This document shows positions 1-8,472 of a stretch of 64,000 nt of DNA, piece after piece (position 1 is the stretch's first letter; each line of letters starts with the position of its first letter). The DNA lies in NCBI RefSeq assembly GCF_900188345.1, contig NZ_FZOD01000018.1, forward strand, positions 62,001 through 126,000, given 5' to 3'. A program made the translations under genes and the position numbers. The notes under the pieces were generated by a model, which worked only from the letters and a program-made list of their open reading frames with translations, was not told the origin of the DNA and ran no database searches. The stretch comes from Streptosporangium subroseum. GTDB taxonomy: Bacteria; Actinomycetota; Actinomycetes; Streptosporangiales; Streptosporangiaceae.

Positions 1-308
1 CTTTAAGTCAAGCTTGAAATAAGTTGGAGTTTAATGACGCGTGAACCTTTGGCGTCGAGAACATCGGATGTCAGGGGATGTGGTTCGGGCCGGGCAAGGA
101 CTTCTCCGCGCGGTCGTTACGGCCGTGTCCGGTGCCGCCGCACCAGACGCGGAAAATGGTGCGGGTCACGCGGATGTCCGCCACGGCGTCGACGGGCGCG
201 CCCCGCTTCAGGAGCGTTCAGGCGACTCGTATTTCGATTGCCGCCCGGGAAGCCCGTGCGATACAAGGTTGCGACCGGATGCGGTGGTCGACGAGGGGTG
301 ATGTTCAC
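1..308. other. Upstream region without a convincing gene
   Basis: No coding region with a family resemblance was found here. The first bases are AT-rich and contain the 10-bp palindrome TCAAGCTTGA (8-17), which could be part of an operator for a gene lying outside the window. The rest is GC-rich, and open frames through it are of low complexity. The acetyltransferase frame stays open back to position 78, but similarity begins only at the GTG at 309. Confidence 0.4.
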
Positions 309-878
309 GTGCGCGTCGAGTACGAACGGTTTGTGGGAGACGAGGCGCAGGGAGAGTTGCTGGCGGACTTCATGGCCGGGGAGAGGTGGCCGTACCACGT
401 CAGTGAGCGGGTCGACCGGGACGCGGTCCGCCGACGGGTCGGGGAGGGCTACTACGACGGCGAGTGGGTGCGCACCTTCTGGATCGTGGTGGACGGCGCG
501 CACGCGGGTGTGGTCCGGCTGGAGGACCTCGATGACGAGACGCCGATGTTCGACCTTCGCATCCGGTCCGCGTACCGCGGCCGTGGCCTCGGCGGAGGCG
601 CGGTCACCTGGCTGACAGAGCAGGTGTTCCGCGCGTATCCGGAGATCTCACGCATCGAGGGAACCACCCGTCAGGACAATCACGCCATGCGGAGGGTGTT
701 CCGCCGCTGCGGGTACGCGAAGGAGGCGCATTACCGGGAGGCGTGGCCAAGCGCGGACGGAACGGTGTACGACTCGATCGGATACGCGATCACCCGGAAG
801 GACTGGCTCGCCGGTACGGTGACCCCTCCGGACTGGCACGACGAGCCCGCTGCGGAAACGCCGGGATTGACGGCCTGA
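309..878 (+). CDS. GNAT family N-acetyltransferase
   Basis: Predicted cytoplasmic acetyl-CoA-dependent N-acetyltransferase of 189 residues, close to the usual size for the family. The acetyl-CoA pyrophosphate-binding motif A (R/Q-x-x-G-x-G/A) is visible as RSAYRGRGLG at about residues 86-95, followed by the usual helix and, near residues 120-130, a DNHAMRRVFRRCGY stretch matching motif B ('N..A...y...GF'). The acceptor cannot be told. The GTG at 309 is preferred because it follows GAGGGGTG at a good distance and the upstream part of the frame has no family resemblance. It stands alone, convergent with the exporter gene downstream. Confidence 0.85.
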   Translation: MRVEYERFVGDEAQGELLADFMAGERWPYHVSERVDRDAVRRRVGEGYYDGEWVRTFWIVVDGAHAGVVRLEDLDDETPMFDLRIRSAYRGRGLGGGAVTWLTEQVFRAYPEISRIEGTTRQDNHAMRRVFRRCGYAKEAHYREAWPSADGTVYDSIGYAITRKDWLAGTVTPPDWHDEPAAETPGLTA

Positions 879-996
879 GGTCTTCGCCGCCACCCGCACC
901 GGCGGCCGGAGGTCACTCGCGATCCGGCGCCGGGTCAACTACCTGGCCATGACGGCGCATACTCGTTCGTACGCGGCGGCCGGGCCCGTGTCGTGG

Positions 997-2487
997 TCAG
1001 GCGACTTCCGGCTGGGCCACAGGCTCGGCGGGAGCCGTGGCCTGGGCGGTGGTGTCTCGTTTGGGCTGGCGCAGCACGGTGAGCGTGACGGTGAAGGCGG
1101 CCACGAGCAGGGCGGCGGCGATGCCGAAGGCCAGGTGGTAGCCGCCGGTCAGCGCGGACGCCTCGTTGGTGCCGGCGGAGAGCAGTTCTTCGGTACGCGA
1201 GGCGGCCAGGGTGGACAGCACCGCGACGCCGACGGCCATGCCGATCTGCTGGGTGGTGTTGAACAGCCCGGAGGCCAGGCCCGCGTCGTCTGCCTTGGCG
1301 GAGGACATGCCGAGCGTGGTCAGTGCCGGGAGCACCAGCCCGCCACCCGCGATGAGCAGCATCACCGGGAGCAGATCGGTGACGTAGTCGGCGTTCACCG
1401 GGACGCGGGTGAGCCAGCCCATCGCTCCGAGCAGGAGCACCAGGCCGGTCAGCAGGACGGCGCGCTCACCGAAGCGGGTGTTGAGCCGGGCGGAGACGAA
1501 CAGGGACACGCCGCCGATGGCCACCGCCGCGGGAAGCATCGCCAGGCCGGTGTCGAGCGCGCCGTAGCCGAGGACCTTCTGCATGTAGAGCGCGACGATG
1601 ATCTGGAAGGCGAACATGGCCGACAGCGTCAGCATCTGGACGAGGTTGGCGCCGGAGACATTGCGCGAGCGGAAGATCCGCAGCGGCATCAGCGGTGTCC
1701 TGGCGGTGGCCTGACGGACGACGAACGCGGCCAGCAGGACGAGCGACACCGCGCCGAGGCCGAGGGTGTGTGCCGAGAGCCAGCCGTACCGCTCGATCTC
1801 GACCACGGTGTAGATGCCCAGCATCAGCCCGCCGGTGACCAGTACCGCGCCGATGACGTCGGCCCCGGCGGCTAGTCCGGCCCCGCGCTCGCCGGGCAGC
1901 ACCCGAATCGCCAGCGCGATCGTGGCCAGCCCGATCGGCAGGTTGATGAAGAAGATCCAGTGCCAGTTGAGCGCATCGGTGAGGACCCCGCCCAGAACCT
2001 GGCCGATCGAGGCGCCGGCGGCACCGGTGAAACTGAAGATGCCGATCGCCTTCGCGCGCTCTCCGGGTTCGGTGAACAACGTCACCAGGATGCCCAGCAC
2101 GACCGCGGAGGCCATGGCGCTGCCGATGCCCTGAAGGAACCGTGCGGTGATCAGCATGCCGGGACCGGTGGACACTCCGGCCAGCAGTGACGCGGCGGTG
2201 AAGACGGTGTTTCCCGCCAGGAACATGGCTTTGCGGCCGATGAGGTCGCCCAGCCGGCCGGCCAGGAGGAGCAGCCCGCCAAAAGCGATCAGGTACGCGT
2301 TGACCGTCCAGCTGAGCCCGGCGGGCGAGAAGCCCAGGTCCCGTTGGATGGCCGGCATCGCCACGGTCACGATGCTGCCGTCCAGGATCGTCATCAGCAT
2401 CGCGGCGGACAGCACGGTGAGTGCCAGCCAGCGCGATCGGGACGCGACGGTGCGGGGCGGTTGAGGGGATGGTGCGGTGTGCGACAT
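997..2487 (-). CDS. MFS drug efflux transporter, DHA2 (EmrB/QacA) family
   Basis: Proton-driven multidrug exporter of the inner membrane, 496 residues, the usual length for 14-helix DHA2 members. The N-terminal helix region carries the family-type D-x-x-x-V-x-V-A-x-P segment (LDGSIVTVAMPAIQRDL), then GRLGDLIGRKAMF, the loop 2-3 motif A, and a GxxGxxxGxxxGG antiporter-type segment near residues 155-170. It lies 73 bp downstream of a marR gene on the same strand, the standard EmrR/EmrB-like arrangement, so it is probably derepressed by the drugs it exports. A hairpin covering its ribosome binding site is described separately. Substrate unknown. Confidence 0.92.
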   Translation of the reverse strand: MSHTAPSPQPPRTVASRSRWLALTVLSAAMLMTILDGSIVTVAMPAIQRDLGFSPAGLSWTVNAYLIAFGGLLLLAGRLGDLIGRKAMFLAGNTVFTAASLLAGVSTGPGMLITARFLQGIGSAMASAVVLGILVTLFTEPGERAKAIGIFSFTGAAGASIGQVLGGVLTDALNWHWIFFINLPIGLATIALAIRVLPGERGAGLAAGADVIGAVLVTGGLMLGIYTVVEIERYGWLSAHTLGLGAVSLVLLAAFVVRQATARTPLMPLRIFRSRNVSGANLVQMLTLSAMFAFQIIVALYMQKVLGYGALDTGLAMLPAAVAIGGVSLFVSARLNTRFGERAVLLTGLVLLLGAMGWLTRVPVNADYVTDLLPVMLLIAGGGLVLPALTTLGMSSAKADDAGLASGLFNTTQQIGMAVGVAVLSTLAASRTEELLSAGTNEASALTGGYHLAFGIAAALLVAAFTVTLTVLRQPKRDTTAQATAPAEPVAQPEVA

Positions 2488-2493
2488 GGCCGT

Positions 2494-2517
2494 CTCCTGT
2501 TCGGAAGGGAACAGGAG
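2494..2517 (-). promoter_or_regulatory. Inverted repeat enclosing the exporter's ribosome binding site
   Basis: Nine-base arms CTCCTGTTC (2494-2502) and GAACAGGAG (2509-2517) are perfectly complementary with a 6-base loop. On the transcribed strand the arm nearest the gene ends in AGGAG, seven bases before the ATG of the DHA2 exporter, so the Shine-Dalgarno sequence would be paired in the mRNA. This could damp translation or serve as a DNA operator. The structure is seen in the sequence; its function is inferred. Confidence 0.5.
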
Positions 2518-2560
2518 TGACCGTAGCAGATAGTTTTGTTGTAGACGATCCCTTGCGGAT

Positions 2561-3049
2561 CTATTTTGTGCGATGCCGTGCCCGACGGCTCGCCTGCGGC
2601 GCCTCGACGGGGGTGGCCAGATGCCCCGTCACCAGGCGGTTCATGGCCCGCAGAAGCACCTCTCTCTCATCGTCGGGCAGTGCTCCCAGGGCCGCCTGGT
2701 GCACGCCGTCGGCGATCTCCTGGCTCTGCCTCGCGACCTCCGCGCCCTTCTCGGTGACCGCGATGATCCGGGCCCGCCGATCCGTGCTGGACGGACGGCG
2801 CTCGGCGAGCCCCGCCTTCTCCAGGGCGTCGACCGTGACCACCATCGTGGTCTTGTCCATGTCGCCGAGCTCGGCGAGCTGGATCTGCGTGCGCTCCTCC
2901 TCCAGGGCGTGAACCAGCACGCAGTGCATGCGTGCCGTCAGCCCGATCTCGGCGAGCGCCGCCGCCATCTGGGTCCTCAGAACGTGGCCGGCGTGGTCCA
3001 GCAGGAACGACAGATCCGGCTCGGTACGGGCGGGCGCTATGGCAGTCAT
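2561..3049 (-). CDS. MarR family transcriptional regulator
   Basis: Winged-helix repressor of 162 residues, typical MarR length. The central segment (LAELGDMDKTTMVVTVDALE, about residues 80-100) is the recognition helix and is followed by the wing AERRPSSTDRRARIIAVTEKG, the classic MarR 'R.....D.R...v.LT.kG' signature. It is transcribed ahead of the DHA2 exporter and most likely represses both genes, being released by a small phenolic or drug ligand. The ATG at 3049 is well placed; the frame has no earlier plausible start. Confidence 0.93.
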   Translation of the reverse strand: MTAIAPARTEPDLSFLLDHAGHVLRTQMAAALAEIGLTARMHCVLVHALEEERTQIQLAELGDMDKTTMVVTVDALEKAGLAERRPSSTDRRARIIAVTEKGAEVARQSQEIADGVHQAALGALPDDEREVLLRAMNRLVTGHLATPVEAPQASRRARHRTK

Positions 3050-3413
3050 GTCCCCAGCGTAGCAACTGGTTCCGTTCTGGATTATCTACAAAGAGTCCCA
3101 TCGGGATCCGGTCGCGGCGGGGCGGACCCCGTCGCGCACGGCGGTTGCGTCAGATAGAAGTCCTGGACGACCGGGCGATCCCCGCGTCGGCACGGCTCAA
3201 CAGCTCCGATCTTGAAATCCGGCATGAACGAGTGACGATGAGGACGCTTCTTTTCCTGATGCCCTCCAACGCGGATATCCTCCCGGGGATGAATCTCTGG
3301 TCTCAGGCGTCCGTCAAGCCGGATCAAGCCCAACCCGTCGCTCACGCGTTGAAGACTTTCGGACGACACTCGCGTGCCAATGGGAAACATTTGTCATGGC
3401 GGCGTACCCGGAT
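3050..3413. other. Intergenic region, no gene seen
   Basis: The part next to marR (about 3050-3110) must hold the promoter for marR and the exporter; no textbook promoter was recognised. The remainder becomes steadily AT-richer towards the lipoprotein gene. Short frames on both strands show no family resemblance or ribosome binding sites. Confidence 0.4.
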
Positions 3414-3968
3414 TTAGTTCCTACGAAGGCTGGAGATTAGTAGGGCCCACTTGGCGCCGGATGGGACCTTTGCTACCACGTGGCGGATGTGCGCCTTCTT
3501 TCCGGGATAGACGCTGAACTCCGTCACGGCCGGTCTCCTTGAGCATTGCTTTAGTATGGCTATTAAGTCGGGGTTCGGACCGCCTGAACATTGGTCAGAT
3601 GCGAGTGTGGAGTGGATATTTTGCCTGTTCAAGCATGGTCGGGACATGAGCGAATCATCAATTCGAATCACTATATCCCCCTCAGCCCCGATGCAGTCGA
3701 CGGAGATGCTGTATGAACTTCCGAGCTTAACCTCCTGGCTCCAATCGGTGAACTCCGCCTTGTCGTCGATATGGTGAACGAGAATCTTGCCCTTGACGTC
3801 TTCCGTGAGATCGGCCAAGGGTGGAGCCTTGAATGGTGCAGGATCGGATGAGGACGAAATGTCAGAAGGCCTGGCATCGATGGTTGGCAAAGTAGAGGGA
3901 TCGCGACTGTGTGCCGAGCAACCGGCCATGAGAACCATGGCCAAGATAGTTGCGGCGAATCTATGCAT
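3414..3968 (-). CDS. Putative secreted lipoprotein of unknown function
   Basis: No known family was recognised. The 184-residue product begins with a lipoprotein signal: hydrophobic stretch from residue 4 and lipobox LMAGC with the lipidated cysteine at residue 17. A Ser/Pro-rich linker (about 20-50) follows, then a compact domain with four cysteines. The ATG at 3968 is chosen because it starts the signal sequence and follows AAAGG; the frame is open further upstream but lacks a signal there. The gene is clearly less GC-rich than its surroundings, uses codons rare in the neighbours, and is divergent from the DUF4240 gene, which suggests both were acquired together. Confidence 0.6.
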   Translation of the reverse strand: MHRFAATILAMVLMAGCSAHSRDPSTLPTIDARPSDISSSSDPAPFKAPPLADLTEDVKGKILVHHIDDKAEFTDWSQEVKLGSSYSISVDCIGAEGDIVIRIDDSLMSRPCLNRQNIHSTLASDQCSGGPNPDLIAILKQCSRRPAVTEFSVYPGKKAHIRHVVAKVPSGAKWALLISSLRRN

Positions 3969-4101
3969 CTCTACCTTTCGGGGAAAGCAGGAATGAAGTT
4001 TTTTGGGAAGTGCGCGCATCCCGTCAAGTGTCATGCGGTTCAGCCTCTGTTCCGTGAGAGTTCCGCATGCCACGAACGAGAGCGTCATGATCTATGCACG
4101 G

Positions 4102-4124
4102 ATGATCGTGGATGCCACGATCAT
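4102..4124. promoter_or_regulatory. Perfect 10-bp inverted repeat upstream of the DUF4240 gene
   Basis: Arms ATGATCGTGG (4102-4111) and CCACGATCAT (4115-4124) flank a 3-base loop. The repeat ends five bases before the ATG of the DUF4240 gene, in the space shared with the divergent lipoprotein gene. It could be an operator or a 5' mRNA hairpin. No adjacent regulator gene was found. Confidence 0.55.
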
Positions 4125-4129
4125 GTCTC

Positions 4130-4735
4130 ATGGACGCGGATGCCTTCTGGGAAATGATCGAACGGTCCGACCGAGAGACCGGCGCCAGGCAGGAGCGTCT
4201 TGCATGGCTGGATGCCGAGCTTTCCCTGCGCTCGGCCGAGGAGATCGCCGATTTCTCGATGTGGTGGATCTCTGCGACGAGTCGGCTCTGCGCCTGGGAC
4301 CTGTACGCGGTGTACTGTTCCGTCCTCGGCTGGGGATCGTTGGACGGCTTTGAATACTTCGCGAATTGGCTCGTGAGCCTGGGACGCACGGCGTTCGAAC
4401 AGGTGGCGGCCATCCCGGACAGCGTGATCGAGTTGCCGCAGCTCCTGCGCCTGCTGGAGTTGCGTCGCGTAAGACTCGCCAACGATGAGTTTCCCGTGTG
4501 GTCGATGGAGGAGGAACCGGAGTTCGAGCTCCTCGGCTACGTGGCATTTGATCCTTATGTGAAGGTCGCCGGTCTGGATGTGGTGCATCTGGGCGATGCC
4601 GTCCGCGCCCGTGGAGTGCAGGGGAAGTTTCCTCTCATGGGCGCGGATTTTGACGGGGAGGGATGGGATTTCAGCGACGAGACGGAGATGAACCGCAGAC
4701 TTCCCCGTCTGGCCAGATATCGGGCCATCCGATGA
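4130..4735 (+). CDS. DUF4240 domain-containing protein
   Basis: Cytoplasmic protein of 201 residues whose first 120 residues match the DUF4240 pattern: an initial acidic FWEMIERS segment, a helical stretch, then a Trp-rich LCAWDLYAVYCSVLG and DGFEYFANWLVSLGR. The function of DUF4240 is unknown. Such proteins occur widely in actinobacteria, sometimes near immunity-like genes. The start at 4130 is chosen because DUF4240 proteins begin right at this acidic segment. There is no good ribosome binding site, and an inverted repeat ends just upstream, so translation may be leaderless or regulated. The gene sits in a segment of lower GC. Confidence 0.8.
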   Translation: MDADAFWEMIERSDRETGARQERLAWLDAELSLRSAEEIADFSMWWISATSRLCAWDLYAVYCSVLGWGSLDGFEYFANWLVSLGRTAFEQVAAIPDSVIELPQLLRLLELRRVRLANDEFPVWSMEEEPEFELLGYVAFDPYVKVAGLDVVHLGDAVRARGVQGKFPLMGADFDGEGWDFSDETEMNRRLPRLARYRAIR

Positions 4736-4896
4736 GGAATCCGTGTAGTGATCGACGCCTCCTCCCTAACCGCCACCGATGACAGAGCATCGTGCCCTCG
4801 CCAGGAGGCCCGTTCTCCGGAACGAATGAGGACAGTGGTTGTCCGCATCGATTCATAGCGTCTTTCTCGGAGCCCAACCGAACTGAGGAGACCTTC

Positions 4897-5718
4897 ATGA
4901 CGATTCTGGTGACCGGAGCGACCGGAACCGTCGGCCGCCACGTGGTCGACGAGCTCATCCAGGCCGGTCGGCGGGTGCGGGCCCTGACCCGCAATCCGGT
5001 CAGGGCGGACCTGCCCGCCGAGGTGGAGGTCGTGGCGGGCGATCTCACCGTGACGGACAGCCTCGGGCCCGCGCTGGACGGCGTCACCGGGGTTCACCTG
5101 ATCACCTTCGGCGGAGACGACTACGGGCCGCTGCGGAACGGCCAGGAGATCGTCGAGCTGGCCGCCAAGGCCGGGGTGCGCAGGGTCACGGTCCTGGGCG
5201 GCTGGGACGAGGGGACTTTGGAGCCTGCCGTGAGAGCCGGCGGCCTGGACTGGACCTTCCTCCAGCCGACGGAGTTCATGTCCAACGCGCTGCAGTGGGC
5301 CGAGACCATCCGCGCCGACGGGGTGGTGCGGGAGCCCTTCGGCGACGCCGTCACCGCCATGGTCCACGAGGCCGACATCGCGGCGGTGGCGGCCAGGGCG
5401 CTGGTGGAGGAGGGGCACGCGGGCAAGTCCTACGGCCTGACCGGCCCCGAGAGGCTGAGCACGCGCGACAAGGTCCGCATCATCGGAGAGGCGATCGGCA
5501 GGGAGATCCCCTTCGTCGAGCTCACCGAGGAGCAGGCTCGCGAGAAGATGGCGACCGAGGGACAGCCGGAAGAGATGATCGAGTTTCTCATCAACGTCTT
5601 CGGCAACGTGCCGGAGGGGCCCAACGTCGTCAATTCCAATGTCGAGAAGGTCACCGGCCGCCCGGCGCGCACGTTCGCCCGGTGGGCCGCCGAGCACGCC
5701 GACGCCTTCCGCGCCTGA
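4897..5718 (+). CDS. NmrA-like NAD(P)-binding oxidoreductase (atypical SDR)
   Basis: Rossmann-fold protein of 273 residues. The dinucleotide motif GATGTVG (residues 7-13) opens the chain, as in NmrA/ QOR2-like atypical SDRs. LTRNP (about residues 35-39) suggests NADP preference. The family usually reduces quinones or acts as a redox sensor; the substrate here is unknown. Start at 4897 follows GAGGAGACC and begins exactly at the beta-strand before the glycine motif. It is a single-gene unit closed by a strong hairpin terminator. Confidence 0.88.
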   Translation: MTILVTGATGTVGRHVVDELIQAGRRVRALTRNPVRADLPAEVEVVAGDLTVTDSLGPALDGVTGVHLITFGGDDYGPLRNGQEIVELAAKAGVRRVTVLGGWDEGTLEPAVRAGGLDWTFLQPTEFMSNALQWAETIRADGVVREPFGDAVTAMVHEADIAAVAARALVEEGHAGKSYGLTGPERLSTRDKVRIIGEAIGREIPFVELTEEQAREKMATEGQPEEMIEFLINVFGNVPEGPNVVNSNVEKVTGRPARTFARWAAEHADAFRA

Positions 5719-5728
5719 CCGGTTGAAC

Positions 5729-5757
5729 GCCCGTCGCCGGGCACCGCGGCGACGGGC
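5729..5757 (+). terminator. Hairpin terminator after the NmrA-like gene
   Basis: Perfect 10-bp arms GCCCGTCGCC (5729-5738) and GGCGACGGGC (5748-5757) with a 9-base loop begin 11 bases after the stop codon. There is no T-run, as is common for actinomycete terminators. Confidence 0.7.
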
Positions 5758-5906
5758 CGGCGTGGAACCGGATCCCGCCTATTCGCGACAGGGGCGCCTT
5801 CGACGGCGTGCACCCGGTGCCGGTCAGCCGATATCGGGAGGTCGCGGTGCGTCCCAAACGCGAATTGTGAACGCTCGACCCAGGTCTATCGCCTAAAGTC
5901 GGGCAA

Positions 5907-7052
5907 ATGTCCACGAATCCCTCCCGGATGGCCTGGCTGGACGCCCTGCGAGGACCCGCCGCGCTGGCCGTCGCGCTGCACCACTCCGCCTGGACCTTCA
6001 TCCCGGGCGTCTGGGCGGTGGTGGACCGCAGAATCGACGTCGGCACCTGGGGCGTCTTCGTGTTCTTCCTGGTCAGTGGCTATATCATCCCCGCCTCCCT
6101 GGAACGGCGCGGTGACGTGCGAGCCTTCTGGATCGGCCGGGTCTTCCGTCTCCTCCCGCTGCTGCTCACCGCGCTCGGCCTGGCGCTCCTCCTCGCGTAC
6201 GCCGGTGCGTTCGCCCTTCACCCGGGCCTGAGCTCGCGCCCCCTGCCCCTCGCGGTCCTCGGGAACGTGACGATGCTGCAGGAACTGCTCGGCGTGCCCG
6301 CCGTCATCAGCGTGATGTGGACACTCTCCTACGAGGTGGCGTTCTACCTGCTGGTGGTCGGGCTGTTCGCCATGCGGCAGGCACATCGCTCGGCCGGGGT
6401 CGCGATCGTCCTGGCGCTGGCGGCCGTACCCCTCGGGCTCCTGATGACACGCCCGGTCATCGGCGGCCGCGCCGACCTGGTCGCCGCGCTCCTCGGCGTC
6501 ACGGCGATCGTGGTCATCGCCGTGTCGGTGTGGGCGCGCGGCGGGGCACGCGCGGCGGCCGCGGTGACGGGCGGCCTCCTCGGCCTGGCACTGGTGATCC
6601 TGGGCAGCCGGATCGGCGCGTGGCAGGGCCTGACCATTTTGGCCATGATGTTCGCCGGCACGGCCGTGTACCGCGCCGAACAGGGGACGATCCGGTGGCG
6701 TACCGCCGTCGCCACCGTGGCGACGGTCCTGGCCTGCGGGGTCTTCGCCAAGGACGACCCCGGCTGGGCACCGGCGATGCTGCTGGCCGTCGGCTTCTTC
6801 GCGGCCGCGTTCGCACTGCGGCACAGGGCGTTCCCCCGGTGGCTCGCCCACCTCGGGGTGATCAGCTTCTCCCTCTATCTCCTGCACCCGCTCCTGCTGG
6901 GGGTGAGCCCGAACCTTCCGATGTTCTTCCTCATCCTGGTGTCGCTCGGCTACCTGACCCACCGCCTGGTCGAGGCTCCCGCCCAGCGCCTCGGCAGGCG
7001 GCTGACCAGGCCCTCCCCGAGAGAGCCCGTACTGAGCGCGTCCTCCGGATGA
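5907..7052 (+). CDS. Acyltransferase family 3 membrane protein (OafA/YrhL-like)
   Basis: Integral membrane O-acyltransferase of 381 residues with about ten hydrophobic helices. The N-terminal LDALRGPAALAVALHH carries the two histidines (about residues 25-26) expected near the active site. A terminal SLYLLHP and HRLVEAPAQRLGRR tail is typical for the family. Such enzymes move acyl groups from cytoplasmic CoA donors onto cell-surface sugars or onto antibiotics. No neighbouring polysaccharide or natural-product genes reveal the acceptor. It is apparently monocistronic; the SDR downstream is 85 bp away on the same strand and could be cotranscribed. Confidence 0.88.
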   Translation: MSTNPSRMAWLDALRGPAALAVALHHSAWTFIPGVWAVVDRRIDVGTWGVFVFFLVSGYIIPASLERRGDVRAFWIGRVFRLLPLLLTALGLALLLAYAGAFALHPGLSSRPLPLAVLGNVTMLQELLGVPAVISVMWTLSYEVAFYLLVVGLFAMRQAHRSAGVAIVLALAAVPLGLLMTRPVIGGRADLVAALLGVTAIVVIAVSVWARGGARAAAAVTGGLLGLALVILGSRIGAWQGLTILAMMFAGTAVYRAEQGTIRWRTAVATVATVLACGVFAKDDPGWAPAMLLAVGFFAAAFALRHRAFPRWLAHLGVISFSLYLLHPLLLGVSPNLPMFFLILVSLGYLTHRLVEAPAQRLGRRLTRPSPREPVLSASSG

Positions 7053-7137
7053 GGAATCGCGGGTGCGAGCCGAGGCGGGAGAAAACGGGTGATACCCGGA
7101 GGGAAGGCTCGGGAGCCGCCCTGCTAGTCTCCCGCGA

Positions 7138-7884
7138 ATGAGCGGACGAGCAGTACTGGTCACCGGGGCGTCACGAGGAATCGGCCGGGCGGTCGCGACG
7201 GCCTTCGCGGCCGCCGGCGACCGGATCGCGATCCACCATCGCGGTTCCGCGGACCTGGCCGAACGGCTCCGCGCCGAGCTGCCCGGAGAGGGTCATACGA
7301 CCGTACAGGCCGATCTCGCCGACCCCGCCGAGGTGCGGCGTATGGTCGACGAGGCGGCGGAGGCGCTCGGCGGGATCGACGTGCTGGTCAACAACGCGGG
7401 GGTCTTCTTCCACCACCCGATCACGGAGGTCTCGTACGAGGACTGGCAGGCCGCGTGGCGCGAGACGCTGGACGTCAACCTCGTGGGCGCGGCCAACGTC
7501 ACGTGGTGCGCCGTACGGCACATGAAGCGGGGCGGCAGGATCGTCAACGTCTCGTCGCGCGGTGCCTTCCGCGGAGAACCGGACGGTCCCGCCTACGGTG
7601 CGAGCAAGGCGGGTATGAACGCCCTGGGCCAGTCGCTCGCCATCGCCCTGGCCCCGCACGGCATCACCGTGGGCACCATCGCACCCGGCTTCGTCGAGAC
7701 CGACATGACAAACGAGCACCTCAAGGCGCCGCGGGGCGACGAGATCCGTGCCCAGAGCCCGTTCGGCAGGGTCGCCATGCCCGAGGAGATCGCGGGCGCG
7801 GCGCTGTATCTCGCATCACCGGCGGCCGAGTGGGCCAGCGGCACCATCATCGACCTGAACGGCGCCTCCTACCTGCGAAGCTAG
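7138..7884 (+). CDS. SDR family oxidoreductase (FabG-like)
   Basis: Classical short-chain dehydrogenase/reductase of 248 residues. Visible motifs in order: TGASRGIG at 9-16 for the cofactor, NNAG at 85-88, the catalytic serine near 139-140, Tyr153 and Lys157 in YGASK, and PGFVETDM after it. This is the 3-oxoacyl-ACP-reductase-like subgroup; the actual substrate is unknown. The ATG at 7138 begins the chain two residues before the first strand. It may be cotranscribed with the acyltransferase upstream. Confidence 0.9.
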   Translation: MSGRAVLVTGASRGIGRAVATAFAAAGDRIAIHHRGSADLAERLRAELPGEGHTTVQADLADPAEVRRMVDEAAEALGGIDVLVNNAGVFFHHPITEVSYEDWQAAWRETLDVNLVGAANVTWCAVRHMKRGGRIVNVSSRGAFRGEPDGPAYGASKAGMNALGQSLAIALAPHGITVGTIAPGFVETDMTNEHLKAPRGDEIRAQSPFGRVAMPEEIAGAALYLASPAAEWASGTIIDLNGASYLRS

Positions 7885-8120
7885 GGCCTGTTCTGTGTTG
7901 TGATCTGCCTAGCGCCAGGGCCGGAAAAACGGCCTTCGACGGAGGCCTCAGCTCCGGATGATCACGGCCGCGAGATCGTGGATCGTATGAGGCCGACGTG
8001 AAAGCTTGATCATCTCGTTCGCCACCGACCTGGGACCAGAAAAGCAGACCAGGATCACAGGGTGGAGCCAAACCGTGCGACGGCGCGACCGGGATGGCAA
8101 CATGGGAGCCGGGAGGTGTC

Positions 8121-8417
8121 ATGAGCGTTGACTTCACAACTGTCCACACGCAGTTGGCCAACCTGTGCGAGAAGTATGGCATTGCCGAATTGGACGTTTT
8201 CGGCTCAGTTGCTCGTGGCGATGATGACGCTGAGAGCGACATCGATCTCCTCTATGTCTTGAAGCCAGGCAACGACATCGGGCTTGAGTTCTTCGGTTTC
8301 CAGGAGGAGCTGGAAGACCTGCTCGGACGTAAGGTCGATGTGGTTTCCAAGGAAGGCCTCCACTGGGTCATCCGCGATCAGGTCCTTGAGGACGCCCAGG
8401 TGCTGTATGCAGCGTGA
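8121..8417 (+). CDS. Minimal nucleotidyltransferase (MntA/MNT-type antitoxin), orphan
   Basis: Small nucleotidyltransferase of 98 residues. The family GS-x(10)-D-x-D motif is complete: Gly28-Ser29 and Asp40/Asp42, with a third carboxylate at Asp73 in KVDVV. Related MNT proteins act as antitoxins by AMPylating or otherwise neutralising a HEPN ribonuclease encoded immediately downstream. Here no HEPN gene follows: after the stop come only about 55 bp before the 3' end of the convergent immunity-like gene. Start at 8121 follows a strong GGGAGGTG. The 236-bp stretch before it holds no gene; it begins with GGGCCTGTTCTGTG, a sequence reminiscent of insertion-sequence ends. Confidence 0.85.
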   Translation: MSVDFTTVHTQLANLCEKYGIAELDVFGSVARGDDDAESDIDLLYVLKPGNDIGLEFFGFQEELEDLLGRKVDVVSKEGLHWVIRDQVLEDAQVLYAA

Positions 8418-8472
8418 GGGCCTGCTATCTGGTGGGTCGGAAGCCGGTGGGCGATGGTGTCCGCCCGGGCGG

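Noticed and set aside
7885..8120. An insertion sequence upstream of the orphan MNT gene
   Set aside because: Only a possible terminal sequence (GGGCCTGTTCTGTG) is present; no transposase remnant and no matching inverted repeat was found.
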